From Scilla litardierei (lineage: Eukaryota > Streptophyta > Magnoliopsida > Asparagales > Asparagaceae), in the NCBI GenBank assembly GCA_030789695.1, contig CM061136.1:131044648-131108647 (forward strand): 64,000 nucleotides of DNA, given 5' to 3'. A program made the translations under genes and the position numbers. A model generated the notes under the pieces. The model saw nothing but the letters and a program-made list of their open reading frames with translations, was not told the origin of the DNA and ran no database searches. This document shows, piece after piece, positions 43,731 to 55,042 of this stretch. Position 1 is the first letter of the stretch. Every line of letters starts with the position of its first letter.

Positions 43731-44057
43731 ACTCGGCCGAGCATACTAGTCACTCGGCCGAGTACACAAGTTCGTCCGGCCGAGCCGCTCACGAACGAGG
43801 GAAGTCTGCTATACCCAACTCTCTGTTTATTTTCCTGATTCCAACATAACTGCTACTCGGCCGAGTATATATATTCACTCGGCCGAGTGAAACGGATACC
43901 CTCCTAGGGCGAGTCATGCCGAGTAGCTTGAGTCACTCGGCCGAATGGACTTACTCCACTCGGCCGAGGCTGGCAAAGCCACTCGGCCGAAGCAATAGCG
44001 GGGAGGAAATTTTCATTGGCCTCGCTCGGCCGAGTGACCACGTCACTCGGCCGAGTC
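43731..44057. repeat. Internal palindrome array in Ath-B, upstream of ORF2
   Basis: About nine copies or near-copies of CACTCGGCCGAGTG, the same motif as in the LTR but inside the element. It is followed at once by a TATA box and about 0.5 kb later by ORF2. Confidence 0.88.
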
Positions 44058-44067
44058 GTAACTTTTT

Positions 44068-44075
44068 TATATAAA
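44068..44075 (+). promoter_or_regulatory. Probable internal TATA box before ORF2
   Basis: TATATAAA lies ten bases after the last internal palindrome. Ath-C has TATATAAG at the same place relative to its array (59872-59879, minus). Promoter function is inferred only from this layout. Confidence 0.55.
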
Positions 44076-44618
44076 GGGCGAGGGGGGCACATTTTTCGAA
44101 ACGCAAAATCCCCCAAACACCCGCGCCCCTTCAGCTCCCTCGCCCGATCCTCGCTCGCTCGCGCCCCCACTCGCCCGACCGCCGCTGCCACACCGCCGCT
44201 CGGCCCGCCACCGCCGGCCGAGCACCCCCGTCGCCTCGCCCGAGTCGCCGCCGGCGGCCGTGTCTCCGGTCACCTCCGGTACCCCCTATTTCGCCTATTT
44301 TCGCCTCTTTTTGTGTATTTTTGAGGATCCATGTGTTAAACGAACCCCTACCCCAAATCAATTTCCATATCTATCTATTACACCCCTAATGCTCCATACG
44401 TTTTGATTATTACCCGCTGATATCTCCGTTTCACGCGCAGGTTGTTTTTGGGAGCTTAGGGGAGCCCAGGGGAGCTTCTCGGGACTGATTTGAGCTTCGT
44501 GGAGGCGCGGACTTCGTACGCTTCCATTACTGAGCACTCGCGGCATGTCTGGGTATACTCCTTCCACTCTTTTACGCACACCGCACTTTTTGCACTTTTC
44601 GACGCGCCCGGGGCCGAT

Positions 44619-46337
44619 ATGCCGCCCCGGACACGGCCGCGGTCGAAGAGAGCTTCTGCCAAGCGGAAGCGGTCGGATGATGCCGGCCCCTCCCACGAGT
44701 TGGAGGACTCTCCTCCACCGTCTCCCACACACGTCGTCCACCCAGCACAGCCTGCAGGCCCCGCACACCCCGCACAGCCTGCAGTGCACGCACAGCCTCT
44801 CCCTGCCGCTGCACAGCCACCACCACCGGCTCCACTGGTCGGGCCACTCGGGATTACGTTCCGAGACGATGCACACCGCGCCGTCTTCGAGCGTATCTCC
44901 CAGCGCTCGATCGTACCCTCCAGGTTTGCACACCTCGCTGACCTAGGACGCCTGGGGGTACTAGAGGGGATGCTCACGTTGTACGACAACGTGGGCTGGC
45001 GAGATTTTCTGCAGGTGTCGGCGGATACGTTTACCCGCCCGACACTTGAGGTTTTGAGTTCGATCGCCCGGACCGACGAGGGATGCTCGTTTCGGTTCAT
45101 GGATCGAGAGTGCCAGGTCACTCTCGATATGATGAGAGCGTTCTTCTCGTGGCCCGCTGTCCCCGGTGCCGATCGCGGTTACGGCCCCACCCATATCCCC
45201 CCACCTTCCTTCGACTCCAGCGCCTTCTGGGCCCGGATTACGGGTCTTCACGCTGCCTTTGACCCTAGTAGGGCCAAGGCCTCGGCCATTGTCCATCCCT
45301 GCCTCCGCATTGCTCAGCGCCTTATGGCGACGACCTTTTTGGCCAGATATGAGCCGGGCACGATGTCTACGCCAGAGCTCTACATGCTCTACGCGATGAC
45401 GCATCCCAGAGCTCTATCTAGGGATGGCGATGATCTTGTCCCCGCCGTCGTGATCGATATCGCGGCTTGGTTTTTAGACCGCATCATTGTATCGGTGGGC
45501 GCTCGCTCACCGATATGCTGCGGCGGCCTGATTACCTTGCTTGCTCTTATGACCGGCGAGGACTTCCCCGACGACTTGCGACGCGTCCCGGGCCCCACTT
45601 CTCTGTCGATAGATGTTATGGCCCGGATGAAGATGCTTCATCCGCATGGTGAGCGTCACTGGGTCTGGTTGCACGGCCCTTTCGGTGCCGATTACATGAT
45701 TCTCCTGAGCCCTACTCGGACTCTGATTGCACCGGCCCACATTGACTGGCTCCCTGCGATGGATGTCCTCATCCCCGCTGCTTACGTGCTCGAGGCCGAG
45801 CAGGCCGAGCAGGCCCACGCTGCCCCTGTAGACCCTGTTGCACACCCTGCCGAGCCTGCTGCCGAGCCTGTTGACCCTGTGGCCCCTCAGCCCGTACCTG
45901 ACGTTTCCGCTGCTCCTGACACCGCTGTCAGTGTTGGGAGTACCCTAGCTGAGCCCACTTCCACCACCTCCACCACTTCCGAGGCTTTCACCACCACTCC
46001 CACCACCACCACTGGCCCTCTGTCCGTCGAGCCTCTTTGCTCTGCACTCCCCGAGCGCCCGCAGACCTTTGTTGAGAGTGGAGAGCCCTCGTTTGCCGCG
46101 GTCGTGGAGACCATGGCTAGCATGATCTCCGCTGGGGTTGCGCCTTTTGGTCCACACACTTCCACCCCAGCGGTAGTCACCTCTGTCTCCACCCCTGCTG
46201 TATTTTCTGAGAGCGTCGTGGCGTCTGTCCACACTTCTGTGCCATCGACCTCTCTGGCCGCCTCGCTGCCATTTTTGCACTCTTCTTTCGCTGCTGCTGC
46301 CCTCCACTTCTCACCTCCCGCCCCGGCCTCACACTGA
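44619..46337 (+). CDS. Ath-B ORF2, ATHILA ORF1-like or env-position protein (tentative)
   Basis: I choose the ATG at 44619 because MPPRTRPR is conserved in Ath-C (59336, minus), although the frame is open from 44490. The N-terminus is basic and nuclear-signal-like (KRASAKRKR), then Pro/Ala-rich. A globular domain follows (LGITFRDDAHRAVFERIS, ADTFTRPTLEVLSSI, FRFMDRECQVTLDMMRAFFSWP). It resembles the plant transposon proteins grouped with ATHILA ORF-1, a family call I hold loosely. The C-terminal part is Thr/Pro/Ala-rich. The stop at 46335-46337 is probably a frameshift, because the next frame (about 46335-46788) continues with similar composition and a heptad-like segment (VLKSIRALDGAVSGLRGDL). 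An upstream CAG/G near 44442 could be a splice acceptor. Function unknown. Confidence 0.6.
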   Translation: MPPRTRPRSKRASAKRKRSDDAGPSHELEDSPPPSPTHVVHPAQPAGPAHPAQPAVHAQPLPAAAQPPPPAPLVGPLGITFRDDAHRAVFERISQRSIVPSRFAHLADLGRLGVLEGMLTLYDNVGWRDFLQVSADTFTRPTLEVLSSIARTDEGCSFRFMDRECQVTLDMMRAFFSWPAVPGADRGYGPTHIPPPSFDSSAFWARITGLHAAFDPSRAKASAIVHPCLRIAQRLMATTFLARYEPGTMSTPELYMLYAMTHPRALSRDGDDLVPAVVIDIAAWFLDRIIVSVGARSPICCGGLITLLALMTGEDFPDDLRRVPGPTSLSIDVMARMKMLHPHGERHWVWLHGPFGADYMILLSPTRTLIAPAHIDWLPAMDVLIPAAYVLEAEQAEQAHAAPVDPVAHPAEPAAEPVDPVAPQPVPDVSAAPDTAVSVGSTLAEPTSTTSTTSEAFTTTPTTTTGPLSVEPLCSALPERPQTFVESGEPSFAAVVETMASMISAGVAPFGPHTSTPAVVTSVSTPAVFSESVVASVHTSVPSTSLAASLPFLHSSFAAAALHFSPPAPASH

Positions 46338-46788
46338 GGCCAGGCCCACATTCGCAGGCGCATCACCTTTTGTCCCTTTCCCCGCTGAGCCCGTCACATA
46401 CGCGACCCGTGTACGCCAGCCCAGACCTGCCCAGCCCCGCCAGGTGCGTCCCTCTGCACCTCCTCCCCCTGACACAGTACTTAAGAGCATTCGTGCTCTA
46501 GATGGGGCGGTGAGTGGCCTCCGAGGCGACCTCAGGACCCTGTCCTCCACCGTCTCTGCGATGGCTGGCCGCTTCGAGCTGCTCCCCCAGATCCATTACT
46601 GTCTCACCCAGGTTCTGGAGTGTCTCCCGCGCGTACCCCCACCCACCCAGCAGGTTCCCACCCACACTTCCACACACACCCGACCTGCTGCCACTCCCAC
46701 ACCCACCCCCGCTCAGCAGCCTGTCCAGCCAGCACCACCCACACGACCTCCGCCTCAGGACGGAGATGGCGCAGCACCACCTTCCTAG
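46338..46788 (+). pseudogene. Probable frameshifted C-terminal extension of ORF2
   Basis: In the +1 frame relative to ORF2 the text stays open and Pro-rich from about 46335 (FVPFPAEPVTYATRV) to a TAG at 46786-46788. It includes a predicted helical segment SAMAGRFELLPQIHYCLTQV. The open overlap with the end of ORF2 suggests one ancestral frame of about 720 residues. Confidence 0.5.
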
Positions 46789-48733
46789 GCACCCTTGATG
46801 CCATCGATTCTTTTTGCCGTTGTGCTGCCCGTTTCTGCTGGGTCCTGATGCCTTTTTGTCCACCCCCTCCCCTCACTTATTTTGGGATTCTCTTTTTGAT
46901 CATATCTTTATATATCTTTTTTGGGAGAGAGGGAGAGTTTTTGGTGCCACTTATATATTTGTTTCACTCCTCTCTGTGCATGCATCATGTCCGCATCATA
47001 TTTTCATTTCTTTATTTTTCTTTTTATCTTCATTTTTCCATGCATGCATCCTCACCATCCCCTCACATTTCTTGTCTCTCGGTGTGCCACACTTTGCACA
47101 TTGAGGACACTGTGCCGTTTAGCTTGGGGGAGTGAGTTCTCACGTTCTTTTTCGATTTGCCACCTTTATTTTTGGTTTTTCACACCATTTTTCGCTTTTG
47201 CACTTATTTTCGCCATTTTTCTTTTATTTTACCATGCATCACGTTTTTCTTATTTTTTCTGTGTGCTGCATTGTAAATAGTTCTATTTTCCTTTTATCCT
47301 TATTTCTTTTTATTTCTTCATCTCATGCTAGAGATGACTTTTCTGTGATGATGATGACGTTGGATTTAGCTTACTCTATATGCATGCTTTATTTGTCATG
47401 TCTTAGACTTTATTTCTGATATTATATACTATGACTTTCCTTGCATCTAGAGATAGTAACCCACACTTTTTTTTCCGCATGAAAATGGATGAAATTTTAT
47501 TATTAGCTGAGTCTGAATATTCATATGTATGCTATCACAGAAAACACACCAAGATTCACGTAGTGGATGCCTATATCTGGAGTACAGATTTCTTTTCCTA
47601 TATCACTTTTATATGCATGAATTGTACACTTCACTTCAGGATGATTGAATGATGTTAGCTATGATAAATCTGGATTAGTTAGCTTTTTTGTGATCGAAAC
47701 TGAGTAGATTAGATTACCCTGCTGAAGTTGTCGTGCATGTCTTATAGAGTGAACTGAGAGTTATATCTATTTCTTTCTCCACAAATCTTGAACATCATTT
47801 CCCTACTTTTAGAATCATTGGTGAATCTCCCCTTAGTGATTCTATTATATGGCATTTCCCCCGCTACTAATTCCTAGCTCCAAATCTCTTATTCTTAAAA
47901 AAAAGAGAAAAAGAGAAAACATTCCTGTATATCATTATCTCTCTCTTTGAGTTGGGATCGTTGTGTATATATGCTATATGAAAAAAAAAAGAAAAAAAAA
48001 GAGAAAGAGAGGAAAAATCCTCAATAAAGGATCCCATCTCACTTTCTTCCTTTCTTCTTTCTTCTTATTACATTTGGAGCTATATAAAAATGGGGATGTG
48101 AATATTTTTTATGCCACCACGCTTATAGATAAGCTTGGGGGAGGGGATCCATTGATGTGTGAGAGAGTGACTACTAGACGTTGCACGACAACCTAGGCTA
48201 AGTAATATTCTATACTCGGTGAGATTATGTTTAGCTTTACGAAATCCAGAAATCTAAGCCTAGCGTTCATTTCATGAAATCCATACTTTTCTATTCTCTC
48301 TACTCTATAGTGTGATACTCTTATACTCCTGATAGAAAGCGTTCAATTGAAAAGTGTGTGATCTGTGATTTGTATACCGCTTTAAATGATTCAGACGATG
48401 TTAATTTTAGAATTATTCCGTTTTTCATGATTATATCGTTGTTCGTGGGTTTTCTATTTCTATTTGCACTATTATACTATGATATCAAAATAAAATTCTT
48501 TGACATGTATTTTTCATTCGGTGCATGCTACAAGAGTAAGTGAAACCCACGTCCTGAGAAAATGATCTAGCATCCTACCTCTTCGCTTCTTTCTTTCTTC
48601 TTTATTTTATTTCGATTTCATTCTTCTCCGTTTTTCATTTTTCGTTTTTCGCCGTTTTCGTTTTCCGAATCCACCGGGTTCGCCTTTTACTTATCTTCCT
48701 CGAGGACGAGTAAGAGGCAAGCTTGGGGGATTT
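46789..48733 (+). other. Ath-B 3' noncoding region
   Basis: About 1.9 kb, no gene. It contains CACATTGAGGACACTGTGCC followed by a purine tract (near 47097-47132), another AGCTTGGGGGA near 48132, and the terminal PPT at 48719-48730. Blocks such as CACCAAGATTCACG (47547) and TATTTCTTTCTCCACA (47767), and the terminal CTCGAGGACGAGTAAGAGG, occur in the same order in Ath-A. Confidence 0.75.
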
Positions 48734-50550
48734 TGATCACTCCTTATTTTACACCTTTTTTTCCGCATGTTTGCATGCCATTTAGATCGCCCAAATCATG
48801 TTTTTCACGATATATCGACGATATTGCGATGCTTTTCACGATTTGTTGTTTTTGTCGTATTTCAGGTGATTTGGCGCGATTCGGAGTGATCCCGAGATGC
48901 GCTTACTCTAGACGGTCACCGACGACCTCCCCGAGGGGTATTTTGCTGTTGTAGAGGAGCGGAAGAAGAACGGACGTCGCAGGAGCGACGAGGAGGCCAA
49001 AAGAAGCAGATTGGGCATTTTTTGTGTCCCACTCGGCCGAGTGGAGGAGCCACTCGGCCGACCAGCGAGACACTGCTCGGACGACCAGATCAGACACGAT
49101 TTCTATGTGCACTCGGCCGAGCACCGAAGACCACATCGGCCGAGTGAAGACATCACGTCCGCCCGAGTGGCGCCCAGACGAAGCCCTTCCAAAACATCGA
49201 AGTTACTGTTTTTCGGCTGCCTGAACTTCAGAAGACCCACTCGGCCGAGTGGAGAATCCCGTCCGCCCGAGTACAATGAAGTCATCTGCCGAGTGACGAC
49301 AACTCACTCGGCCGAGCCGCCTCCGAAGTGAAGACCCCTGAAAGCCCCGACTTACTGGAAAATTGCAGGGTTTTCACTCAGCCGAGCGACTTTTGTCACT
49401 CGGCCGAGTGCGATGCACTGCCTGTAGCGAAAACTGCGGAAAACAGGCTGTGCAGGGGTATTTTGGTCACGATTTTTGGACGATTTTGAGGGCTATTTAA
49501 ACCCTGTTTTTACCCTAGTTTTGAGAGCCTCTCTCTTAGATTTTTTGCAGCTTTTTAGATTAGTTTTTTAGCTTTATTCTTGTGATTGGAGAGGAGACAA
49601 AGATTGGAATTTTGTTGGATTAATTGAAGAACTCCATTGGTTTGCATCTCTTTTCCTTAAAAATTCTATTTTTATTGCTTATCTCAATATTGTGATGAAT
49701 TTTATTGCTTATTTCAACGATTATTTTTGTGATCTTGCTATGAATTGTGAGTAGTCTCCACGTCTTGGGGCGTGGGGATGAACCCTACAAGCCTATTTTC
49801 ATATTTGTGATGAATTGGTAGAAATTGTGCTAGAATTGTTATTAGGGATTAGATTGGGATCAATTTACTACGGATGGCTAGGTATTCATATCAATTGGGA
49901 TTTGCAAGAGATTGGATCCCAATTTGATAGGAAACCCTAGAAATCCGAATTGGGTTGGAATCGGATTTTCGAAGTATCGGTTTGCAAGAGATTGGACCGA
50001 TACTAGGATTTCCGGTTGCAATTTCGTGCCAATACCCGTTTGCAAGAGATTGGACGGGTAGGAACTATCCCAATCTAGGTCGCGAGCCGAGTTTGCAAGA
50101 GATTGGGCTCGGTGCGCGATTGGACAATGATGTTGATCCTAATGCTAGCTTTCCTAGGCTAGGGTTTGCAAGAGATTGGACCCAAACCTAGGATAGCTAT
50201 AGACCGGCAACAGCGCGAGAGCGTGAGCTTGGTTCTACATTCAGTTGCAACTAGTTCATCCAAATTCTCATTCAAGCAATTTTGATACCAATAAACCGCA
50301 TTTATGAAATACGGTGAGTAGCGGGGATTCCCCATTCCCTAGACGTTCTTTATTTGATTTGATATTTCCGCATTTTTTGTCTGACGATTGTGACAGGATC
50401 GCCGAAGGCAAATCTCTCTCTTAAATAGCCAGGTTGATTTGAACAAGCACGGTCATTCGTCCTCCCTGTGTTCGATATCCCGCTTGCCGCTATACCGTGC
50501 GCTTGCGGTAAAACTACAACCGTTCTTTGGGTCACATCCCGGAGCGATCA
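48734..50550 (+). repeat. Ath-B 3' LTR
   Basis: A 1817-bp copy of 38677-40491 with a palindrome array, TATA box (about 49494-49501) and hairpin array (49890-50192), followed by target duplication TGGAC. Confidence 0.95.
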
Positions 50551-50555
50551 TGGAC

Positions 50556-51276
50556 ATCACTGGAAGCACGGTATAAACATCAAATTGATGTTATATTACC
50601 CCATGCCAGTTATGAGTGGGAAAACCTCAGACTTCAGGACTATAAGTCCGTCGCTGAGTACAATTCTGCACTTCATAACATCACCTCACGCCTGAAGTTG
50701 TGCGGTGAAGAAGTGACAGAACATCGCATGTTGGAAAAGACATTTACCTCGTTTCACGAGAAAGATGCAATCCTCATGCAGCAGTATCGTGAACGCAATT
50801 TCACGAAATTTTCCGATCTGATCTCATGCCTACTTAGGGCAGAGCAGAATCGAGACTTACTGCTTGCAACTCATAACTTACGTCCAGCTGGCACTGCCCC
50901 TATCCCTGAAGCCCACCACGTTTCTCCCCAGAAGTGGAAAAATAAGAGGAAGGCTAAAAACACTAAAGGGAAAGATATAATGAAGCAACCAAGAGGTGCA
51001 GCTCCACAGACAAACAAAAACAATAAGGGAAAAAGAAATTTCACTTGGAAGCGAAAGAACACCGAGCAAGTGTCACTTCCAAAGAAGAACTGGGAGGATA
51101 AATGCCATAGATGCGGCATGACTGGCCATTGGTCCAGAAACTGCCGCACTTCTCGTCACCTCCAGGATCTATACCAGGCGAGCCAGAAGTCTCTACCTGA
51201 AACAAACTTGGCGGCTGTTCAGCCGCCAACAATGTTTACTGCAAAAGACTTCGAGAACGACGACATTCTAGATTGA
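50556..51276 (+). pseudogene. Copia-4 gag, C-terminal part
   Basis: Resumes the capsid domain right after the Ath-B target duplication (SLEARYKHQIDVI, EYNSALHNITSRLKLCG, LEKTFTSFHEKDAIL). It continues with a Lys-rich linker and the zinc knuckle CHRCGMTGHWSRNC, and ends at TGA 51274-51276. This part has no stop of its own. It is disabled only by the Ath-B insertion. Confidence 0.92.
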
Positions 51277-51406
51277 GCATCATCGTTTATCTATGCTTTT
51301 TAGAATTAAATGTATCTTCATCTTTTATTTACTTAAGTACGAACTTTTATTTTCGAATGAATGTTTACATTTTCGCTCAAATAAAATTTCGTTTTTGCTT
51401 ATATAG
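51277..51406 (+). other. AT-rich gag-pol spacer of Copia-4
   Basis: 130 bp with no coding frame, ending in a pyrimidine-rich stretch and TATATAG directly before the pol ATG. Copia-1 has a comparable AT-rich spacer ending AAATAG before its pol ATG. It resembles the 3' end of an intron. No splice donor is identified. Confidence 0.5.
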
Positions 51407-54400
51407 ATGATGTCTGAGTGCCTAGTGGACAGTGCCTCAACGCACACAATCCTTCGCGATCATTGCTATTTTAATAACGTAAATAAATATGACGGTCCTG
51501 TTATCACAATTTCAGGACTGTCCCAAATAATCGAAGGATCTGGTGAAGCAATTATACTGCTCCCAAATAACACAAGACTTCAAATAAAAAATGCATTATT
51601 CTCTCCTAAATCAAATAGGAATCTCGTAAGTTTCAAGGATTTCCGTTTAAACGGATATCACTTAGAAACCAGAGATGAAAATACGGTTGAATATCTGTAT
51701 GTAACTCGTCAGAAAGATGACCGGAAGATCATCTGCGAACGATTCAAGAGACTCCCGTCGGGTCTCTACCAAACATACATTCAACCAATAGAAGCCAATA
51801 TGACTGAGCACCAGACGTGCCAATCACTGCCAGAGTTCGAACTCTGGCACAATAGACTTGGTCACCCTGAAACAGCAATGATGCGACGCATCATTTCTGA
51901 ATCCCGTGGACACAAATTGAAGAACATGAAGATTCTTCAAAAGGGTGAATTTCCATGTCTCCCTTGTTTCAAGGGAAAACTTATAACGAGACCATCCCTC
52001 CTGAAAGTGGGATTAGAGTCTCCTGGCTTCCTTGAGAGAATTCATGGTGACATTTGCGGGCCTATTCACCCCGCAAGTGGCCCATTTCGGTACTTCATGG
52101 TACTGATTGATGCATCAACCAAATGGTCTTATGTGTGCCTATTGTCCACCCCGCAACCTAGCTTTTCCAAAGCTATTGGCACAAATAATAAGGTTGCGTG
52201 CTCATTTCCTCGATAACCAAATCAAGAAACTACGTCTTGATAATGCGGGAGAATTTACTTCACAAGTCTTTGAAGACTATTGTCGGGCAACGGGTATTGA
52301 AGTTGAACATCCTGTAGCACATGTTCACACCCAAAACGGATTAGCTGAGTCCCTTATAAAGAGACTCCAATGGATTGCACGTCCATTGCTTATGCAATCC
52401 CAGTTACCTGTGGATGCTTGGGGGCATGCTATTTTACATGCCGCATCACTTATTAGGATAAGACCCTCTGGAGGTCATACTTTATCCCCGATGCAACTAG
52501 CATATGGCGCACCTCCGGATATCTCTCATTTGAGAGTATTTGGTTGTGCGGTATATGTCCCAATAGCACCACCTCAGAGGACCAAAATGGGTCCTCAGCG
52601 TCGTCTAGGTATATATATTGGGTTTGATTCGCCCTCTATTATAAGATACCTTGAACCCCTGACGGGTGACGCATTCAAGGCACGTTTTGCTGACTGTGAA
52701 TTTAATGAGAAAATTTTTCCTAAACTAGGCACACAGTCTAAGAAGCCAGAAGCTTCTGAGACCATTAGTTGGGACCAGAAGTCTTTGTCCCTATATGATC
52801 CGCGTACTAACCTGTGTGAAGATGAGATCCTGAAGATCCTTCACATCCAGAATACAGTACATCTTTTGCCAGATAAATTCACAGACAACTAGAAGATTGT
52901 CCGTTCACACGTCCATGCTGCCAATACGCCAGCTAGGATTGACATCCCCATAGATGGATGCAATCCACCGGCAGCAGAATTGGCTGTACCTCAAATGAAA
53001 AGAGGACGCCCACCAGGTTCAAAAGATAAAGTTCCTCGAAAGAGGAAGACTCCTGGAGATACTAAGATTATCCCTCCACAGGATGCTGAGATCAGACCAG
53101 CTACTTCTCCCCTCCTGATTTCCCCAGCAGAGGAAACAATAGGAGAAACATCATTAAATTTTGTACGTACTAGAGAAGTACTGGACAGAAATAGCATAGT
53201 CGTCGACGACGATTTTGCGTTCGATATTGCCGTTCACGTCACTGAATATGACGATGACGTCGAACCACGATCTCTGGCGGAATGTAAACGCCGAGATGAT
53301 TGGCCAAAGTGGGACGAGGCAATAAGAGTAGAGCTGGACTCACTCTTGAAACGCAAAGTCTTTGGACCAGTAGTTCAAACACCAGTAGGTGTAAAACCTG
53401 TGGGTTATAAGTGGATTTTCATAAGAAAAAGAGATGAAAATAATGTGATCGTTTGCTATAAGGCACGCCTTGTAGCCCAGGGATTTTCCCAAAGACCGGG
53501 GATTGATTACGAAGATACGTATTCCCCGGTCATGGATTCGATCACCTTCCGATTTTTAATCAGCCTAACTTCTCTGGAAAGCCTAGAAATGCAGCTCATG
53601 GACGTTGTGACTGCATATATATATGGCGATATAGATAAAAATATCTATATGAGACTTCCTGATGGGTTTAATCTACCCCCAGAGATGAAAGAGATACCTC
53701 GGGAAGTATTCTCTGTAAGGCTACATAGATCATTATATGGTCTAAAACAATCGGGCAAGATGTGGTATAACAGACTAAGTGATTTTCTTGCACAGCAAGG
53801 ATTCACGAATAACGAAGTCTGCCTGTGTATCTTTATCAAAAGAACGGGAACAGGATTTGTCATCATAGCTGTATATGTAGATGACTTAAATCTCATAGGA
53901 TCTCCTGCAGAGATCAAAGAGATATCTGAAAGCCTTAAACATACTTTTGAAATGAAAGACCTAGGCAAAACAAAGTATTGTCTTGGCTTACAGATAGAAC
54001 ACCTAAGAGGTGGAATCCTATTACACTAATCTAATTATACAAAGAAACTTCTACGCAAGTTTCATATGGATAAATGTCATCCTTTAGGTACTCCTATGGT
54101 CGTAAGATCACTAGATGTACATAAGGACCCCTTCCGGCCACTGGAAGAGGGGGAGGAGATACTGGGTCCTGAAGTACCCTACCTCAGTGCCATTGGAGCA
54201 CTTCTATATCTGGCTAACTGTACGCGTCCCGATATAGCGTTTACAGTTAATCTACTAGCCAGACACAGTGCTGCGCCCACAAAGCGCCACTGGAACGGAG
54301 TAAAGCATCTTCTGCGATACCTTCAGGGTTCCATTGATCTTGGACTTTACTACTAGAGAGGTGCCTCCCCCAAATTGTTTGGTTATGCTGATGCAGGTTA

Positions 54401-54878
54401 TCTATCTGATCCGCACACGGCAAAATCTCAAACAGGTTTTGTATTTACCTACGGAGGTACTGCTATCTCTTGGAGATCGGTAAAACAAACCACTACTGCT
54501 ACATCTTCCAACCATGCAGAGCTCATCGCGATCCATGAGGCGAGCAGAGAATGTTTTTGGCTACGCTCCGTCGTCCAACACATCCTCCAATCCACTGGCC
54601 TGAAGACCAGTGATCTGGAGCCTACTGCCCTATTCGAAGACAACGCCGCATGCATTGCTCAGTTTCAGAAGGGCTACATCAAAGGCGACAGGACAAAACA
54701 CATTTCTCCCAAGTTTTTCTGGACGCACGAGCAGAAGAACGACAAGCAGATTGAAGTTCGACAGATCCAGTCATGCAACAACTTAGCTGATCTTTTTACT
54801 AAGGCATTGCCTAAATGTACTTTTGTAAAGCTTGTAAAGAACATTGGTATGCGACAGTTGAAAGACCTGCAAGCCTGA
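51407..54878 (+). pseudogene. Copia-4 pol: protease, integrase, RT, RNase H (broken)
   Basis: Starts at ATG 51407. Protease motif CLVDSASTHTILRDH, then pre-integrase zinc region (FELWHNRLGHPETAMM, CLPCFKGK) and integrase core (IHGDICGPI, VLIDASTKWSYV, LRLDNAGEFTSQVF, GLAESLIKRLQ). A one-base insertion in a C run near 52150 shifts the frame. In-frame stops lie at 52890-52892, 54027-54029 and 54354-54356. RT shows GFSQRPGIDYEDTYSPVM and AVYVDDLNLIG. RNase H shows GYADAGYLSDPHTAKSQTG, FEDNAACIAQ and LADLFTKALP. About 1150 codons in total, typical of Copia pol. Confidence 0.93.
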
Positions 54879-55042
54879 AGCTTGTACGGATCAGGGGGAG
54901 TAACATGTGGGTTGCACTCTTTTTCCTTAAGCTGTTGGGTTTTCCCACTGGGTAACGAGGCAAACACACTTACTCTGGATCCAGAAGTATCCACCCCTTG
55001 CCTCAGTAGCTGAGACTGAAGTGATGAATGTGTAAGGGGGAG
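54879..55042 (+). other. Copia-4 3' noncoding region with two purine tracts
   Basis: AGGGGGAG near 54893 and the LTR-adjacent AAGGGGGAG at 55034-55042. Between them is the block TTTTCCCACTGGGTAACGAGGC, cut here as TTTTCCCACTGGG plus GAGGC, also present in Copia-1. Confidence 0.75.

Larger units (their letters stand above)
38677..50550 (+). mobile_element. Ath-B: pol-less Athila-like retrotransposon with gag-protease and ORF2
   Basis: An 11.9-kb element nested in the Copia-4 gag with target duplication TGGAC (38672-38676 and 50551-50555). LTRs 38677-40491 and 48734-50550 (about 1816 bp) begin TGATCACTCC and end GAGCGATCA. They differ at roughly 10-15 positions. The interior carries an intact gag-protease frame, an internal palindrome array with TATA box, ORF2, and a 3' noncoding region ending in PPT AAGCTTGGGGGA. 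There is no reverse transcriptase, RNase H or integrase. It is non-autonomous but probably still makes Gag and protease. Confidence 0.94.

Noticed and set aside
44358..45121. Long minus-strand frames opposite ORF2
   Set aside because: GC-rich codon bias of ORF2 opens the opposite strand. There is no domain and no homologue on the matching strand in Ath-C.
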